A DNA stretch of 64,000 nt from the NCBI GenBank assembly GCA_036245525.1, contig BTPG01000003.1:154788234-154852233 (forward strand), given 5' to 3'. The position numbers and the translations under genes were made by a program. The DNA is from Semisulcospira habei. Taxonomy: Eukaryota > Mollusca > Gastropoda > Semisulcospiridae. Of the stretch, positions 57,401 through 59,046 are shown in pieces. Below the pieces are notes generated by a model. It was not told where the DNA came from, ran no database searches, and saw only the letters and a list, made by a program, of their open reading frames with translations. The first letter of the stretch is position 1; each line of letters opens with the position of its first letter.

Positions 57401-58071
57401 CATGATAATTCAAGGGTAGTGCCAGATTAGCTTGGCACCTGTCGGCACCATGCTAATCATGGTCGATCCATCTCTTGCAACTGGTGCAGTCATTAGATGA
57501 CGCCTCAAAAATTTGTGAAATATGGCCATCGGGCTGAATGAGCTAAACACATAATTATATGTGCCAGCCTTATCTTATGACACAAATCTGCAGACTGGCA
57601 CCCATAACATACATGTATATTGTATTCAAACAATATGAAACACAAAGAAAAGCAGTCAAGTCATATGCACTAGAGGCCATACTCATACATTCTTTAACCC
57701 GCTCAGGGCCAGTTGACGCAGGTTGTGTTTCACATTCTTTGTCAATTCAATACCAAAATGTCCTAGCTTTCTGAGGAACATGGATACAAAGTGGTGTCAG
57801 CAAGAGGCATAGATCCTCATGCGCCCCCGCAACTGCGGGGGCTCATGAGGATCTATGCGCTCTTGCAGTTGGGTGGTGTTCAGACTTTTTCGGCACTCAA
57901 GGGGTTAATATCATCATGCAATTTAAATCACTTCCAGCTTCACAAGTTAACAGAACTTTGTTGCAAAATGTGAACATCAGAAATAGCGGTCATACTTACT
58001 TTGTGGTGACATTCCAACAGAAAACAGTGTCTTCTGATGTGCCCTCATGCAGCTGCAGAAACCTGGCATCC
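388..58071 (-). CDS. USP19: USP19-type ubiquitin carboxyl-terminal hydrolase, 12 exons visible, partial at both ends
   Basis: Cysteine protease that removes ubiquitin; vertebrate USP19 combines CS (p23-like) chaperone domains, a USP domain interrupted by a MYND finger, and an ER membrane tail. Seen here, in minus-strand order: end of a CS domain (58000-58071, 57210-57325), an acidic/Ser-rich linker (55591-55784), the Cys box with GNTCFMN (54970-55129), an LGTGG exon (27311-27444), the QHDAQEF box (25548-25640), and further USP segments to 388-448. Every exon has AG/GT borders and every phase joins without a break; together they total 1,297 nt, about 432 residues. The upstream CS exons, MYND finger, His/Asp boxes and tail are not in the window. 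Introns are filled with transposons. Identification rests on the CS+USP order and close similarity of the boxes to USP19; another CS-bearing USP is the only alternative. Confidence 0.9.
495..600. repeat. Hairpin MITE relative (family A type)
   Basis: GGTCGACC-like lead, then CTGGTGTCAGAATxxCTTGG facing its complement around 520-585. It is part of the dispersed hairpin family found at 14.0, 15.9, 25.9, 56.9, 57.4 and 61.4 kb. Confidence 0.55.
772..1541 (-). pseudogene. LINE-B fragment, internally deleted (3' end plus RT core)
   Basis: Nucleotide relative of the 4-kb LINE at 37071-41095. Positions 772-926 match its C-terminal zinc finger and short 3' UTR (37075-37230). Positions 940-1541 match its RT core (38180-38780), including [15 protein letters not shown] and [10 protein letters not shown]. 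The ~950 bp between, including the catalytic FADD motif, is missing. 5'-truncated at 1541; no target duplication found. Confidence 0.8.
1671..4299 (-). mobile_element. RTE-type LINE, 5'-truncated, with 11-bp target duplication
   Basis: Flanked by GCGACATTTTA at 1660-1670 and 4300-4310. Its 3' end (left) is a tetranucleotide tail (TAAG)n that overlaps the stop codon, so there is essentially no 3' UTR. 5' truncation lies within the endonuclease domain. A younger relative sits at 20634-21310. Confidence 0.9.
1676..4225 (-). pseudogene. RTE-type ORF: endonuclease C-half plus reverse transcriptase
   Basis: 849 codons open. Residues 1-125 are the end of an AP-type endonuclease ([26 protein letters not shown]). 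RT follows: [50 protein letters not shown] (catalytic FADD), then FTYLGSII. The C-terminus runs through the [12 protein letters not shown] segment to the tail. The family reads continuously upstream (LQCYAPTN), but here a TGA at about 4237-4239 cuts the frame and the N-terminal endonuclease is lost. The motifs resemble BovB/RTE elements more than CR1 or L1; clade call is inference. Confidence 0.85.
4504..4841. mobile_element. TIR element, CAGxCCTGCCAACC family, copy 1
   Basis: Left end CAGGCCTGCCAACCACTACG, right end the inverse of CAGACCTGCCAATCCCTACA. About 338 bp, no coding capacity. Same family as 50788-51480. No clear target duplication remains. Confidence 0.65.
4842..5669. other. USP19 intron sequence with degenerate repeats
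   Basis: No gene. Holds T, C and A homopolymers (5028-5085), and a motif around 4958-5000 (CTTTCGGATTxAGGACTGAA) shared with 748-772 and partly 4463-4490. At 5100-5165 is half of a hairpin-MITE sequence. Confidence 0.5.
5670..5754. repeat. Short TTAA MITE
   Basis: Ends TTAACCCTTCGGCTGTC and GACAGCCAAAAGGGTAAA are mutual inverses; 85 bp. Confidence 0.65.
5829..6291 (-). pseudogene. LINE-C copy 2, C-terminal part (left of DIRS-1)
   Basis: Minus strand reads [34 protein letters not shown] and [12 protein letters not shown], the usual C-terminal end of Jockey/CR1-like pol proteins after RNase H, then a 3' UTR ending GGGTTTAAC at 5829. One in-frame stop and one frame change. The upstream part of the same copy lies beyond DIRS-1 at 12702-13290. 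Confidence 0.75.
6535..6645. repeat. DIRS-1 internal complementary region
   Basis: ATGTCATCGGTAAGTATTTT...AGAGAAAACTT then CATTTCTTTCCTCAAAACAC: the first part complements the left end (6297-6350), the second the right end (12665-12701). This is the internal complementary region expected of DIRS elements. Confidence 0.85.
6726..7999 (-). pseudogene. DIRS-1 tyrosine recombinase (broken)
   Basis: Fragments in several frames: [42 protein letters not shown] region, then NIRAHEV and [12 protein letters not shown] (Tyr region) ending [12 protein letters not shown]. The HxxR box is degraded (EVKATAAS for EIRAMAAS). Multiple frameshifts. The enzyme would integrate the circular cDNA. Confidence 0.8.
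8053..9650 (-). pseudogene. DIRS-1 reverse transcriptase / RNase H (broken, with internal duplication)
   Basis: RNase H pieces ([30 protein letters not shown]) at 8150-8520. RT motif C is [11 protein letters not shown] at about 8960-8975, with Tyr replaced by Ser. The RT segment 8924-9150 is repeated at 9151-9387 and partly at 9388-9440, giving two or three copies of motif C. Many frameshifts. Confidence 0.78.
10607..10680 (+). mobile_element. LINE-C 3'-end fragment inside DIRS-1
   Basis: TGCCATGAGATTGCCTTAGT...GGTGCCAAACCCCCATAAATAAATAAT matches the last ~60 bp of LINE-C at 4380-4435, with an (AAATA)n-like tail. Confidence 0.65.
11208..11464. repeat. ~62-bp tandem repeat in DIRS-1 gag
   Basis: GTTGGCCA recurs at 11208, 11271, 11334, 11394 and 11457, with the shared core ACCCAGCGAGCTGACGAACA. 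Four full units. Confidence 0.85.
11465..11655 (-). mobile_element. Retroposon 3' end inside DIRS-1
   Basis: Begins (ATTG)n then ACTGTACATTGCTTAACGTCC. The TACATTGxTTAACGTCC motif also opens the retroposon at 31715. The surrounding tandem repeat unit is interrupted: GTTGGCCA left, GCTTGGTGT right. Confidence 0.55.
12702..13290 (-). pseudogene. LINE-C copy 2, RT C-terminal part (right of DIRS-1)
   Basis: Reads [40 protein letters not shown] and [12 protein letters not shown], the region after the palm domain in Jockey/CR1-like LINEs. It then runs to [18 protein letters not shown], the start of RNase H. The RNase H body expected before the C-terminal piece at 6291 is absent. 5'-truncated near 13290. 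Confidence 0.8.
13348..13415. repeat. Hairpin repeat, family B (degenerate)
   Basis: CTGCAAGAGGTGTAGATTCT faces AGAATCCAAGCCTCTTGCAG. Family B is the GCAAGAGGCATAGATCCTCA type hairpin seen at ten or so places. Confidence 0.7.
13551..13645 (-). CDS. USP19: USP19 exon
   Basis: Reads [20 protein letters not shown] and on to SNDTII. Acceptor TTTCTCACAG, donor GTAAGT. It leaves with two bases that join the exon at 388-448 as an Ala codon. The ATG at its start is internal, not a start codon. Confidence 0.86.
13685..13764. repeat. Short TTAA MITE
   Basis: TTAACTCACTCAAGACGT...CTCGAATGAGTTAA. The interior is also an imperfect palindrome (GGATACGCGGC/GCCGTGTATCC). Confidence 0.7.
13985..15050. repeat. 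Element R copy 1: ~165-bp internal repeats
   Basis: Starts CAAGAATGGCAAAGCCC; ends with GACTCACTTTTGCTTTGCACGTGAGCC. The interior is diverged ~165-bp tandem units, each with GGGGTCATCCAAATTAGTAT, AGGTCTTACCATCAGGTATC and GTTTGAGAAAAAAcAT. Non-coding. Interrupted by the TTAA MITE at 14004-14217. Confidence 0.8.
14004..14217. repeat. TTAA MITE with family-A hairpin, inside element R
   Basis: TTAACCC at the left and GGGTTAA at the right. The internal hairpin at 14053-14134 has arms TTCAAGGGTAGTGCCAGATG and its complement. Element R sequence (AAAGCCC / AAGGCTCACG) lies on both sides. Confidence 0.75.
15136..15219 (-). CDS. USP19: USP19 exon, ubiquitin-like insert region
   Basis: 28 codons: [20 protein letters not shown] then KTRVRPSD, corresponding to the USP19 stretch of the form KPIKFLV...S..L..LS....V.P. 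Acceptor GTTTCAG, donor GTAAGT. Confidence 0.88.
15325..15445. repeat. Partial TTAA MITE, family A
   Basis: TTTAACTCATTCAGCCCGACG then GGTCGACCATGATAATTCAA and GGTAGTGCCAGATTAGCTTG, one arm only; the second arm is missing. Confidence 0.55.
15538..15752. repeat. TTAA MITE with family-B hairpin
   Basis: Left TTAACCCCTTCATTGCCAATGG; right TGGCAGCGAAGCAATGGGTA. Central hairpin at 15650-15705 (GCAGATGCTCATGAGCCCC and complement). Confidence 0.65.
16583..17100 (+). repeat. ~139-bp tandem repeat in the DIRS-2 leader/gag start
   Basis: Three units starting TTGGTAAxGTTxCTGTGCCAG at about 16706, 16844 and 16984, each with CTTAGCTTGGCGGGGxCCCA. A 194-codon open frame runs across them, but it is produced by the repeat and has no recognised domain. 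Confidence 0.8.
17107..18400 (+). pseudogene. DIRS-2 gag-like region
   Basis: At 17484-17600: [19 protein letters not shown], then after a frame change [16 protein letters not shown]. This is the same Cys/His motif as the other DIRS gags. It is followed by Arg/Ser/Pro-rich sequence with a ~120-bp repeated segment (GAGAGCCCxCCTCAxTGAGC at 17838, 17961, 18108, 18229). Structural, nucleic-acid-binding role is inferred from position. Confidence 0.65.
18700..20330 (+). pseudogene. DIRS-2 reverse transcriptase, RNase H and following conserved domain
   Basis: RT motif [10 protein letters not shown] at 19261-19287 (catalytic Tyr-Leu-Asp-Asp intact). RNase [19 protein letters not shown] (first Asp), [11 protein letters not shown] (Glu), [14 protein letters not shown] (Asp), [15 protein letters not shown]. 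Then [20 protein letters not shown] at 20161-20220, a block found after RNase H in all five copies, where DIRS elements are reported to carry a methyltransferase-like domain. Several frameshifts. Confidence 0.82.
20480..22243 (+). pseudogene. DIRS-2 tyrosine recombinase, split by an RTE LINE
   Basis: N-part at 20480-20633 ([20 protein letters not shown]). It resumes at 21323 in frame with the N-part once the insert and one duplication copy are removed ([18 protein letters not shown]). [10 protein letters not shown] follows (first Arg), then [11 protein letters not shown] (HxxR) and [20 protein letters not shown] with the Tyr codon at 22149-22151; stop at 22243. Stops at about 21434 and 21493 also disable it. 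Confidence 0.85.
20634..21310 (+). mobile_element. RTE-type LINE, 5'-truncated, inside DIRS-2 recombinase gene
   Basis: 677 bp, flanked by exact ACTGTGCTCCTG at 20622-20633 and 21311-21322. Codes the C-terminal RT part ([39 protein letters not shown]) and ends in (TAAG)n, like the copy at 1671-4299. Its frame is open into the flanking DIRS sequence, so it is relatively young. Confidence 0.95.
22347..22436. repeat. DIRS-2 internal complementary region
   Basis: CTTCCATAAC...GAAGAAACAAAT is the complement of the left end (15985-16030). ATTTTTCTCTAAAAGGTATT...CCGAT is the complement of the right end (22655-22705). The two meet at CC (22392-22393), so the segment equals the complement of a circle junction. 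Confidence 0.92.
22826..23010. repeat. TTAA MITE with family-B hairpin
   Basis: TTAAACCTGTTCAGTGCC at left, CGGCACTCTACAGGTT at right; hairpin at 22905-22972 (GCAAGAGACATAGATCCCCA). Lies 45 bp from a USP19 exon. Confidence 0.65.
23056..23166 (-). CDS. USP19: USP19 exon, [15 protein letters not shown] segment
   Basis: 37 codons from [20 protein letters not shown] to DPHRKPVK. This is the conserved USP FDP-hydrophobic segment. Acceptor TTTGTTTCAG, donor GTAAGA. Confidence 0.94.
23167..23678. other. USP19 intron with hairpin and G-homopolymer
   Basis: No gene. Family-B-like hairpin at 23490-23545 (AGGAGACAGATTCTCAT and complement), directly followed by 24 consecutive G at about 23549-23572. 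Confidence 0.6.
23679..23789 (-). CDS. USP19: USP19 exon, [16 protein letters not shown] segment
   Basis: 37 codons from [17 protein letters not shown] to CPVCSK. The CPxC pair is the first half of the zinc-binding finger typical of USP domains. Acceptor TGGTCTCAG, donor GTAGGG. Confidence 0.94.
23996..24855 (+). mobile_element. Solo LTR, copy 1
   Basis: 860 bp flanked by AATGC (23991-23995, 24856-24860). Start CGTTACGATTGTGG (TG eroded to CG) and end CCACCAAGTAACA form short inverted ends. TATA-like TATATATAAGG at 24515-24525 and ATTAAA at 24709-24714. No internal retroviral-type genes next to it. Inserted in a TTAA MITE (TTAACCCCTTCAATGC). The opposite-strand relative is at 55825-56753. 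Confidence 0.85.
25095..25160 (-). CDS. USP19: USP19 exon, short USP-domain segment
   Basis: 22 codons: [20 protein letters not shown] then DK. This is near-identical in pattern to USP19 after the DGLHE motif. Acceptor TTTTGCAG, donor GTAAAA. Confidence 0.93.
25360..25425. repeat. Hairpin repeat, family B
   Basis: AACAAGAGACACAGATGCACC...GGGGCCCATGATGATCTATG..CTCTTGCT; a degenerate inverted pair. Confidence 0.6.
25464..25535. repeat. Hairpin repeat, family B
   Basis: CAAGAAACATAGATCCTCAAG faces CATGATGATCTATGCCTCTTG; lies 13 bp from the donor side of the QHDAQEF exon. Confidence 0.7.
25548..25640 (-). CDS. USP19: USP19 exon, QHDAQEF box
   Basis: 31 codons, [21 protein letters not shown] then [10 protein letters not shown], the QQD/DAQEF box of USPs in its USP19 form. 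Acceptor TGTTGCAG, donor GTAAAC. Complete codons at both ends. Confidence 0.94.
25825..26043. repeat. TTAA MITE with family-A hairpin, full length
   Basis: TTAACCCATATCATACTGAG at left; its right end (TGAATGATAAGGGTTAA) gives TTAACCC in inverse. Hairpin at 25920-25990: GGTAGTGCCAGAATAGCTTG and complement around a GCGCCTAGAGGCAC loop. It matches 61375-61601 in inverse orientation over its whole length. Confidence 0.85.
26148..27131. repeat. Element R copy 2: ~165-bp internal repeats
   Basis: Starts CAAGAATGGCAAAGCCCTCA and ends CTTTTGCTTCACACACGAGTCAACAAG. Five or six diverged units with the AGGTCTTACCATCA motif at about 26530, 26665, 26830 and 26995. Non-coding. Confidence 0.8.
27311..27444 (-). 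CDS. USP19: USP19 exon, LGTGG segment of USP domain
   Basis: Reads DGRFQREIN...[19 protein letters not shown]...PGKLK, matching the USP19 segment after the Cys box. Acceptor GGTTTCCAG, donor GTAGGC. 134 nt, entering with two bases. A C-homopolymer lies about 20 bp past the donor. Confidence 0.92.
27680..27775. repeat. 29-bp tandem repeat
   Basis: Three units of TCAAGCACCAACTGCTTGAC plus ACTGATCAC. Each unit contains the inverted pair CAAGCA/TGCTTG, so the array is a string of small hairpins. Confidence 0.85.
27870..28042. mobile_element. Fold-back element with ~75-bp arms
   Basis: Arms AGACACTTTCCGGAAATCAG...AAAAGCC and the inverse AGACGCTGTTTGGAAATCAG...AAAAGCC, sharing GTTTCGACGAAA, around a ~25-bp spacer. 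No coding capacity. Confidence 0.75.
28043..28370. other. Unassigned intron sequence
   Basis: A minus-strand open stretch of 94 codons lies here (28039-28323) with no recognised motif. Nothing else seen. Confidence 0.4.
28370..29525 (-). pseudogene. LINE-D fragment, C-terminal reverse transcriptase region
   Basis: 28764-29519 encodes 251 codons without a stop: [64 protein letters not shown] and a C-terminal [15 protein letters not shown]. This is the post-palm and C-terminal region of CR1/L2-like LINEs. The catalytic palm is missing (5' truncation at ~29525). The 3' UTR contains CA repeats (28636-28700) and ends near 28385-28400 with a possible AATAAA on the minus strand. Open frame suggests moderate age. 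Confidence 0.8.
28636..28702. repeat. (CA)n microsatellite
   Basis: CACACACAC runs interrupted by ATGATCA and CGCACG. Confidence 0.8.
29526..30696. other. USP19 intron, small repeats only
   Basis: No gene. Family-B hairpin at 29690-29755 (AGGCAAAGAACCTCATGAGTC). A perfect palindrome GTGTACGCGCTTTAAGCGCG at about 29799-29823, a C-run near 29868-29880, and a family-B hairpin at 30559-30630. Confidence 0.55.
30559..30630. repeat. Hairpin repeat, family B
   Basis: GCAAGAGACCTAGATCCTCA and its inverse TGTGGATCTATGCCTCTTGC around CCCCTGCGACTGCGCG. Confidence 0.75.
31860..32760 (-). pseudogene. DIRS-3 tyrosine recombinase, C-terminally truncated
   Basis: Reads [33 protein letters not shown] and [14 protein letters not shown] (first catalytic Arg region). 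It stops matching before the HxxR and Tyr boxes. Confidence 0.78.
32785..34350 (-). pseudogene. DIRS-3 reverse transcriptase / RNase H
   Basis: RT motif [13 protein letters not shown] at about 33745-33760 is intact, followed by [15 protein letters not shown] and GKSDLTPSR. RNase [19 protein letters not shown] and [20 protein letters not shown] at 33100-33290. Post-RNase H block broken. Frameshifts throughout. Confidence 0.8.
34400..36925 (-). pseudogene. DIRS-3 gag-like region and repeated leader
   Basis: Cys/His motif at 36130-36250: [19 protein letters not shown]...HPCVVCAPG. Downstream are degenerate ~100-bp repeats with TCCAGCAGTCTxGTC and TACTTGTCACTG. The leader at 36541-36880 has ~118-bp tandem units (CTCCAAGCTAG at 36541, 36661, 36777). 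Confidence 0.65.
37100..39424 (-). pseudogene. LINE-B reverse transcriptase ORF with C-terminal C2HC finger
   Basis: Open from 39424 to 37646: [75 protein letters not shown] (catalytic FADD), [16 protein letters not shown] small indel creates TAA at ~37646. The frame then reads on: [16 protein letters not shown], ending [20 protein letters not shown] with NAC, a CxxC-H-x3-C type finger, stop near 37107. RTE-related by motif; exact clade uncertain. Confidence 0.88.
39430..40323 (-). pseudogene. LINE-B AP-type endonuclease
   Basis: ATG at 40321-40323, then [11 protein letters not shown] (Asn), [10 protein letters not shown] (Glu), [34 protein letters not shown] (Asp/Asn), [20 protein letters not shown] and CHTDHHLV (His). 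All catalytic positions are present. A frameshift near 39430-39470 separates it from RT. It nicks target DNA to prime reverse transcription. Confidence 0.88.
41020..41095 (-). promoter_or_regulatory. tRNA-like pol III promoter (A and B boxes) at LINE-B 5' end
   Basis: A box TGGCGCAGTGG at 41081-41091 and B box GGTTCGATACC at 41037-41047 (minus strand), with 44 nt between their starts, as in a tRNA. It sits immediately inside the target duplication. No 3' acceptor arm, so not a tRNA gene. Confidence 0.8.
41755..41846. repeat. Near-perfect ~80-bp palindrome at the DIRS-5/DIRS-4 junction
   Basis: CGGTAAGTATTTTTCGAAAA...AAAGAAAAAT then GT, then the exact reverse complement. It arises because the DIRS-5 internal half-site and the DIRS-4 left end are nearly identical and face each other. 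Confidence 0.92.
42272..43330 (-). pseudogene. DIRS-4 tyrosine recombinase
   Basis: Frame 43325-42798 reads [40 protein letters not shown] and [20 protein letters not shown]; after a frameshift [13 protein letters not shown] (Arg). Then [31 protein letters not shown] (HxxR) and [20 protein letters not shown] (Tyr), ending [15 protein letters not shown] at 42272. Only one or two frame breaks; catalytic boxes intact. Confidence 0.87.
43297..44139 (-). pseudogene. DIRS-4 RNase H and following conserved block
   Basis: 280 open codons: [16 protein letters not shown] (Asp), [18 protein letters not shown] (Glu), [19 protein letters not shown] (Asp), then after a local frame change [12 protein letters not shown]. 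The post-RNase H block [40 protein letters not shown] is well kept. A methyltransferase-like assignment of this block is from the DIRS literature, not proven here. Confidence 0.83.
44283..44960 (-). pseudogene. DIRS-4 reverse transcriptase, interrupted by a homopolymer
   Basis: [20 protein letters not shown] is followed by a ~23-nt A run (minus strand; T at 44797-44818) where family members read N-K. Then [20 protein letters not shown] (motif A), [19 protein letters not shown] (motif B, after a frameshift) and [11 protein letters not shown] at motif C, with Tyr replaced by Cys, then [19 protein letters not shown]. Confidence 0.82.
44961..47330 (-). pseudogene. DIRS-4 gag-like region
   Basis: N-terminal motif at 47,230-47,360: [39 protein letters not shown]. 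Middle: Arg/Ser-rich (46,330-45,790). C-part conserved with DIRS-5: [35 protein letters not shown] and [17 protein letters not shown] ~250-280-bp segment is tandemly duplicated at 46505-47041. Confidence 0.7.
46505..47041. repeat. Tandem duplication in DIRS-4 gag, with T-run in one copy
   Basis: 46505-46752 and 46753-47041 share GCGCGGTGACTGGCTTTTA, GGCGCGAGGAGACAGTGGTT, GCACGCGCCAGGGACTGCCG and GACCCGTCTTAGAAGGCC. The second copy has a T-run of about 27 plus 8 at 46849-46884. Confidence 0.88.
47885..48150. repeat. 133-bp tandem duplication at the DIRS-5 3' end
   Basis: CAAAACACATTACCGATGG...GGCAACTAGAGC...CCTGATAATTTTAG is repeated with a 133-bp period (47885 and 48018) with few differences; it includes one half of the internal complementary region. 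Confidence 0.9.
48167..49290 (-). pseudogene. DIRS-5 tyrosine recombinase (best preserved)
   Basis: [93 protein letters not shown] (first Arg), then one frameshift near 48665. Then [40 protein letters not shown] (HxxR) and [20 protein letters not shown] (Tyr), stop at 48167. All catalytic boxes are present; a single indel separates it from an open ~380-codon gene. Confidence 0.88.
49330..50180 (-). pseudogene. DIRS-5 RNase H and following conserved block
   Basis: [53 protein letters not shown], a frameshift, then [20 protein letters not shown] with VLADSL. Post-RNase [41 protein letters not shown] and [12 protein letters not shown]. One frameshift near 49800. Confidence 0.85.
50181..51660 (-). 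pseudogene. DIRS-5 reverse transcriptase, split by a TIR element
   Basis: 5' part 51655-51487: [20 protein letters not shown]. It resumes at 50787 with the rest of the palm. Motif C reads [10 protein letters not shown] near 50480, i.e. Tyr-Leu-Asp-Leu: a 3-nt loss removes one of the two catalytic Asp residues. Then [40 protein letters not shown]. Confidence 0.82.
50788..51480. mobile_element. TIR element, CAGxCCTGCCAACC family, copy 2, with 6-bp target duplication
   Basis: Left end CAGACCTGCCAACCCCTACA; right end is the inverse of CAGACCTGCCAACCACTACG. GGTCTA precedes and follows it (50782-50787, 51481-51486). 693 bp, no recognisable transposase; G-run at 50949-50971. Confidence 0.9.
51640..54110 (-). 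pseudogene. DIRS-5 gag-like region
   Basis: N-terminal motif at 53880-54030: [39 protein letters not shown]. Then a strongly Arg/Ser-rich stretch (53615-52960: [33 protein letters not shown]). C-part 52745-51900: [56 protein letters not shown] basic, nucleic-acid-binding capsid-type role is inferred. 52140-52230 carries an inverted repeat (GGATAGCATCCCGACGTAGC). Confidence 0.72.
54111..54720 (-). other. DIRS-5 leader
   Basis: Untranslated-looking sequence between the right terminal repeat and gag, with short repeats CGTCCAAGCCTAACACAAGG/CGTCCACGCCTAACACAAGG at 54545-54595. No gene seen. Confidence 0.5.
54970..55129 (-). CDS. USP19: USP19 exon, Cys box with catalytic cysteine
   Basis: Starts [11 protein letters not shown] and contains the USP Cys box [16 protein letters not shown] followed by [12 protein letters not shown]. 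The nucleophile codon TGC is at 55031-55033 (minus strand). Acceptor TTTTGTGCAG, donor GTGAGT. The exon leaves with one base, which makes Asp with the next exon 27.5 kb away. Confidence 0.93.
55215..55306. repeat. TTAA MITE with family-C hairpin, near-perfect
   Basis: TTAAACCCTTTGCGTGTTAG at left; its inverse at right ends TTAA. The arms GTAGCAGTTTTAGTxxTGAT fold on each other with a tiny AGGAATC-type loop; 92 bp in all. Confidence 0.8.
55470..55499 (-). other. Candidate duplicated mini-exon of USP19
   Basis: A 30-nt stretch reading [10 protein letters not shown] closely resembles the end of the exon at 55591-55784 ([10 protein letters not shown]). It is bordered by its own AG (TTATCGCACAG) and donor GTGAGG, and its length keeps the frame. 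A DIRS terminus fragment separates the two copies. It may be a real alternative exon or just a duplicated exon edge; splicing is not shown by sequence alone. Confidence 0.35.
55526..55580. mobile_element. DIRS terminus fragment next to a USP19 exon
   Basis: ATGCATTTTTCTCTAAAATA...AATACTTACCGATGGTATTA matches the left ends of DIRS-4/5 over ~50 bp and ends 10 bp from the exon at 55591. No DIRS genes adjoin it. Confidence 0.8.
55591..55784 (-). CDS. USP19: USP19 exon, Ser/acidic linker
   Basis: Codes a low-complexity linker rich in Ser, Ala, Gly and Gln between the CS domain and the protease domain, ending SSFSFKSQ before donor GTGAGA. Acceptor is ACTCTCAG. The first two bases complete an Ala codon with the previous exon. 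A DIRS end fragment lies only about 10 bp beyond the donor, and an imperfect copy of this exon's last ~30 nt occurs at 55470-55499. Confidence 0.8.
55825..56753 (-). mobile_element. Solo LTR, copy 2
   Basis: 929 bp flanked by TATAC (55820-55824, 56754-56758), with ends TGTTACG / CGTAACA. On the minus strand: TATATAA near 56210, then GAATTAAAATATTG as poly(A) signal. Related along its length to copy 1 at 23996-24855 (AACGTTCTAGAAAGGTCGCA shared), in opposite orientation. Confidence 0.88.
56833..57000. repeat. TTAA MITE with family-A hairpin (right end unclear)
   Basis: TTAACCCATTCAGCCCTGATG then GGATTGACCATGATAATTCA and a hairpin of GGTAGTGCC/GGCACTA type with the complement AATTATTATGGTCAATCCATC. 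Confidence 0.65.
57210..57325 (-). CDS. USP19: USP19 exon, end of CS domain
   Basis: Reads [16 protein letters not shown] and ERWATLEAP, matching the last strands of the USP19 CS domain (family pattern: KI...ITL.K....RW..LEAP). Acceptor TTTCCAG, donor GTTATT. Length 116 nt with one base at each end; phases fit both neighbours. Confidence 0.88.
57356..57546. repeat. TTAA MITE with family-A hairpin
   Basis: TTAACCCATTCAGCCCTGAC at left, ATCGGGCTGAATGAGCTAA at right; ~190 bp with an internal hairpin of AGCTTGGCACC/GGCACCATGCTAA type. 30 bp from the acceptor of the CS exon. Confidence 0.75.
57694..57908. repeat. TTAA MITE with near-perfect family-B hairpin
   Basis: TTAACCCGCTCAGGGCCAG at left and CGGCACTCAAGGGGTTAA at right. 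Hairpin at 57793-57870: GCAAGAGGCATAGATCCTCA with its complement, around CCCCCGCAACTGCGGGGG. Confidence 0.82.
58000..58071 (-). CDS. USP19: USP19 exon, CS-domain segment
   Basis: Reads [10 protein letters not shown]...FCWNVTT. Acceptor CTGCAG lies at its right edge and donor GTAAGT at its left. It enters with one codon base and leaves with two, which join the next exon to give Lys. This is the most 5' USP19 exon I can place; exons further 5' were not found in the remaining 6 kb. Confidence 0.85.
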
Positions 58072-58955
58072 CTGCAGACAGCAAGCAATTGCAAACAATC
58101 TGAGACAGACGAAATTCAGCAGTCATGGGTGACAGCGCACCAAAAGAATTAAATGAACGAAGACAGTCCACGGCCCCCTATTCCATGGCCAGCAAGAGAT
58201 GTAAATTCTCATAAGCCCCTGCAAATGCAGGGGCTCATGAGTATTTACATCTCTTGTGGGTGAAACAGGCTGGCTGAAGGGCCGTTCTGTTTGAACCAAA
58301 AAGCTGAAATTCAGCTTTCTGGAATTCTGAAAAAGCTGAATCAGTCTCCAGGGCTGAAGACTGTCATCCATGAGCATTAAACGTTTGGCCATTGGTAGCA
58401 TTCTTGCAAGGAATGCTGCTGACAGCAAAAGGGTGAATACTCCAGCAGGGTTTATTTTTGGAGCGTGCCCTGTGCCATTCATGCATAATTTCCCAAACTG
58501 ACTCATAACATTTTGAGCTGAGGGGTCAATGATCCATAGGTTTCTGTAGGCAATGGGCCCTTCTTTTCACATGTTCGTAAAGGCCCACCTATCTTTTTTT
58601 TCTCCCCCCCCCCCCCTCCATCCCAAGCTCCCACTCCTTGATATTTCTGCAGCTGGCAAGAAGGTGCCCGCATACACCCCACCCACCCCCGCTTTTTGAT
58701 ATTTTGGCAGTTGGTGACAAGGTGCTCACACACTGGTGCCCCCCCCCCCCCCCCCCCCCCCCACCACACCACACGTTTGGCCCATCCCGTTTAAGAAATG
58801 ACTCATTGGATGCGGGCCAATGACCCATGTGCGTACATTTTCACAATGAACCCTGCTCCAGACATGTGCATACACACCAGTGTTCCAATAACACGATAAA
58901 TCAACAGCTGGTATAGAGATCTTTCACATGACATCATCAATTTGCGCATACCGGA
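58072..58955. other. USP19 intron (5' side), repeats only
   Basis: Family-B hairpin at 58190-58260 (AGCAAGAGATGTAAATTCTC), C-runs at 58605-58620 and 58740-58762. No further USP19 exon recognised. Confidence 0.55.
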
Positions 58956-59046
58956 GGCTGGAGGACAAGCGAACGGCGGGAGTAGTAGCGGCAACGTGAA
59001 CGAGCGCACGTACTCGTGCTGTTTTCGGCGTTCTAGTTGAAACAGT

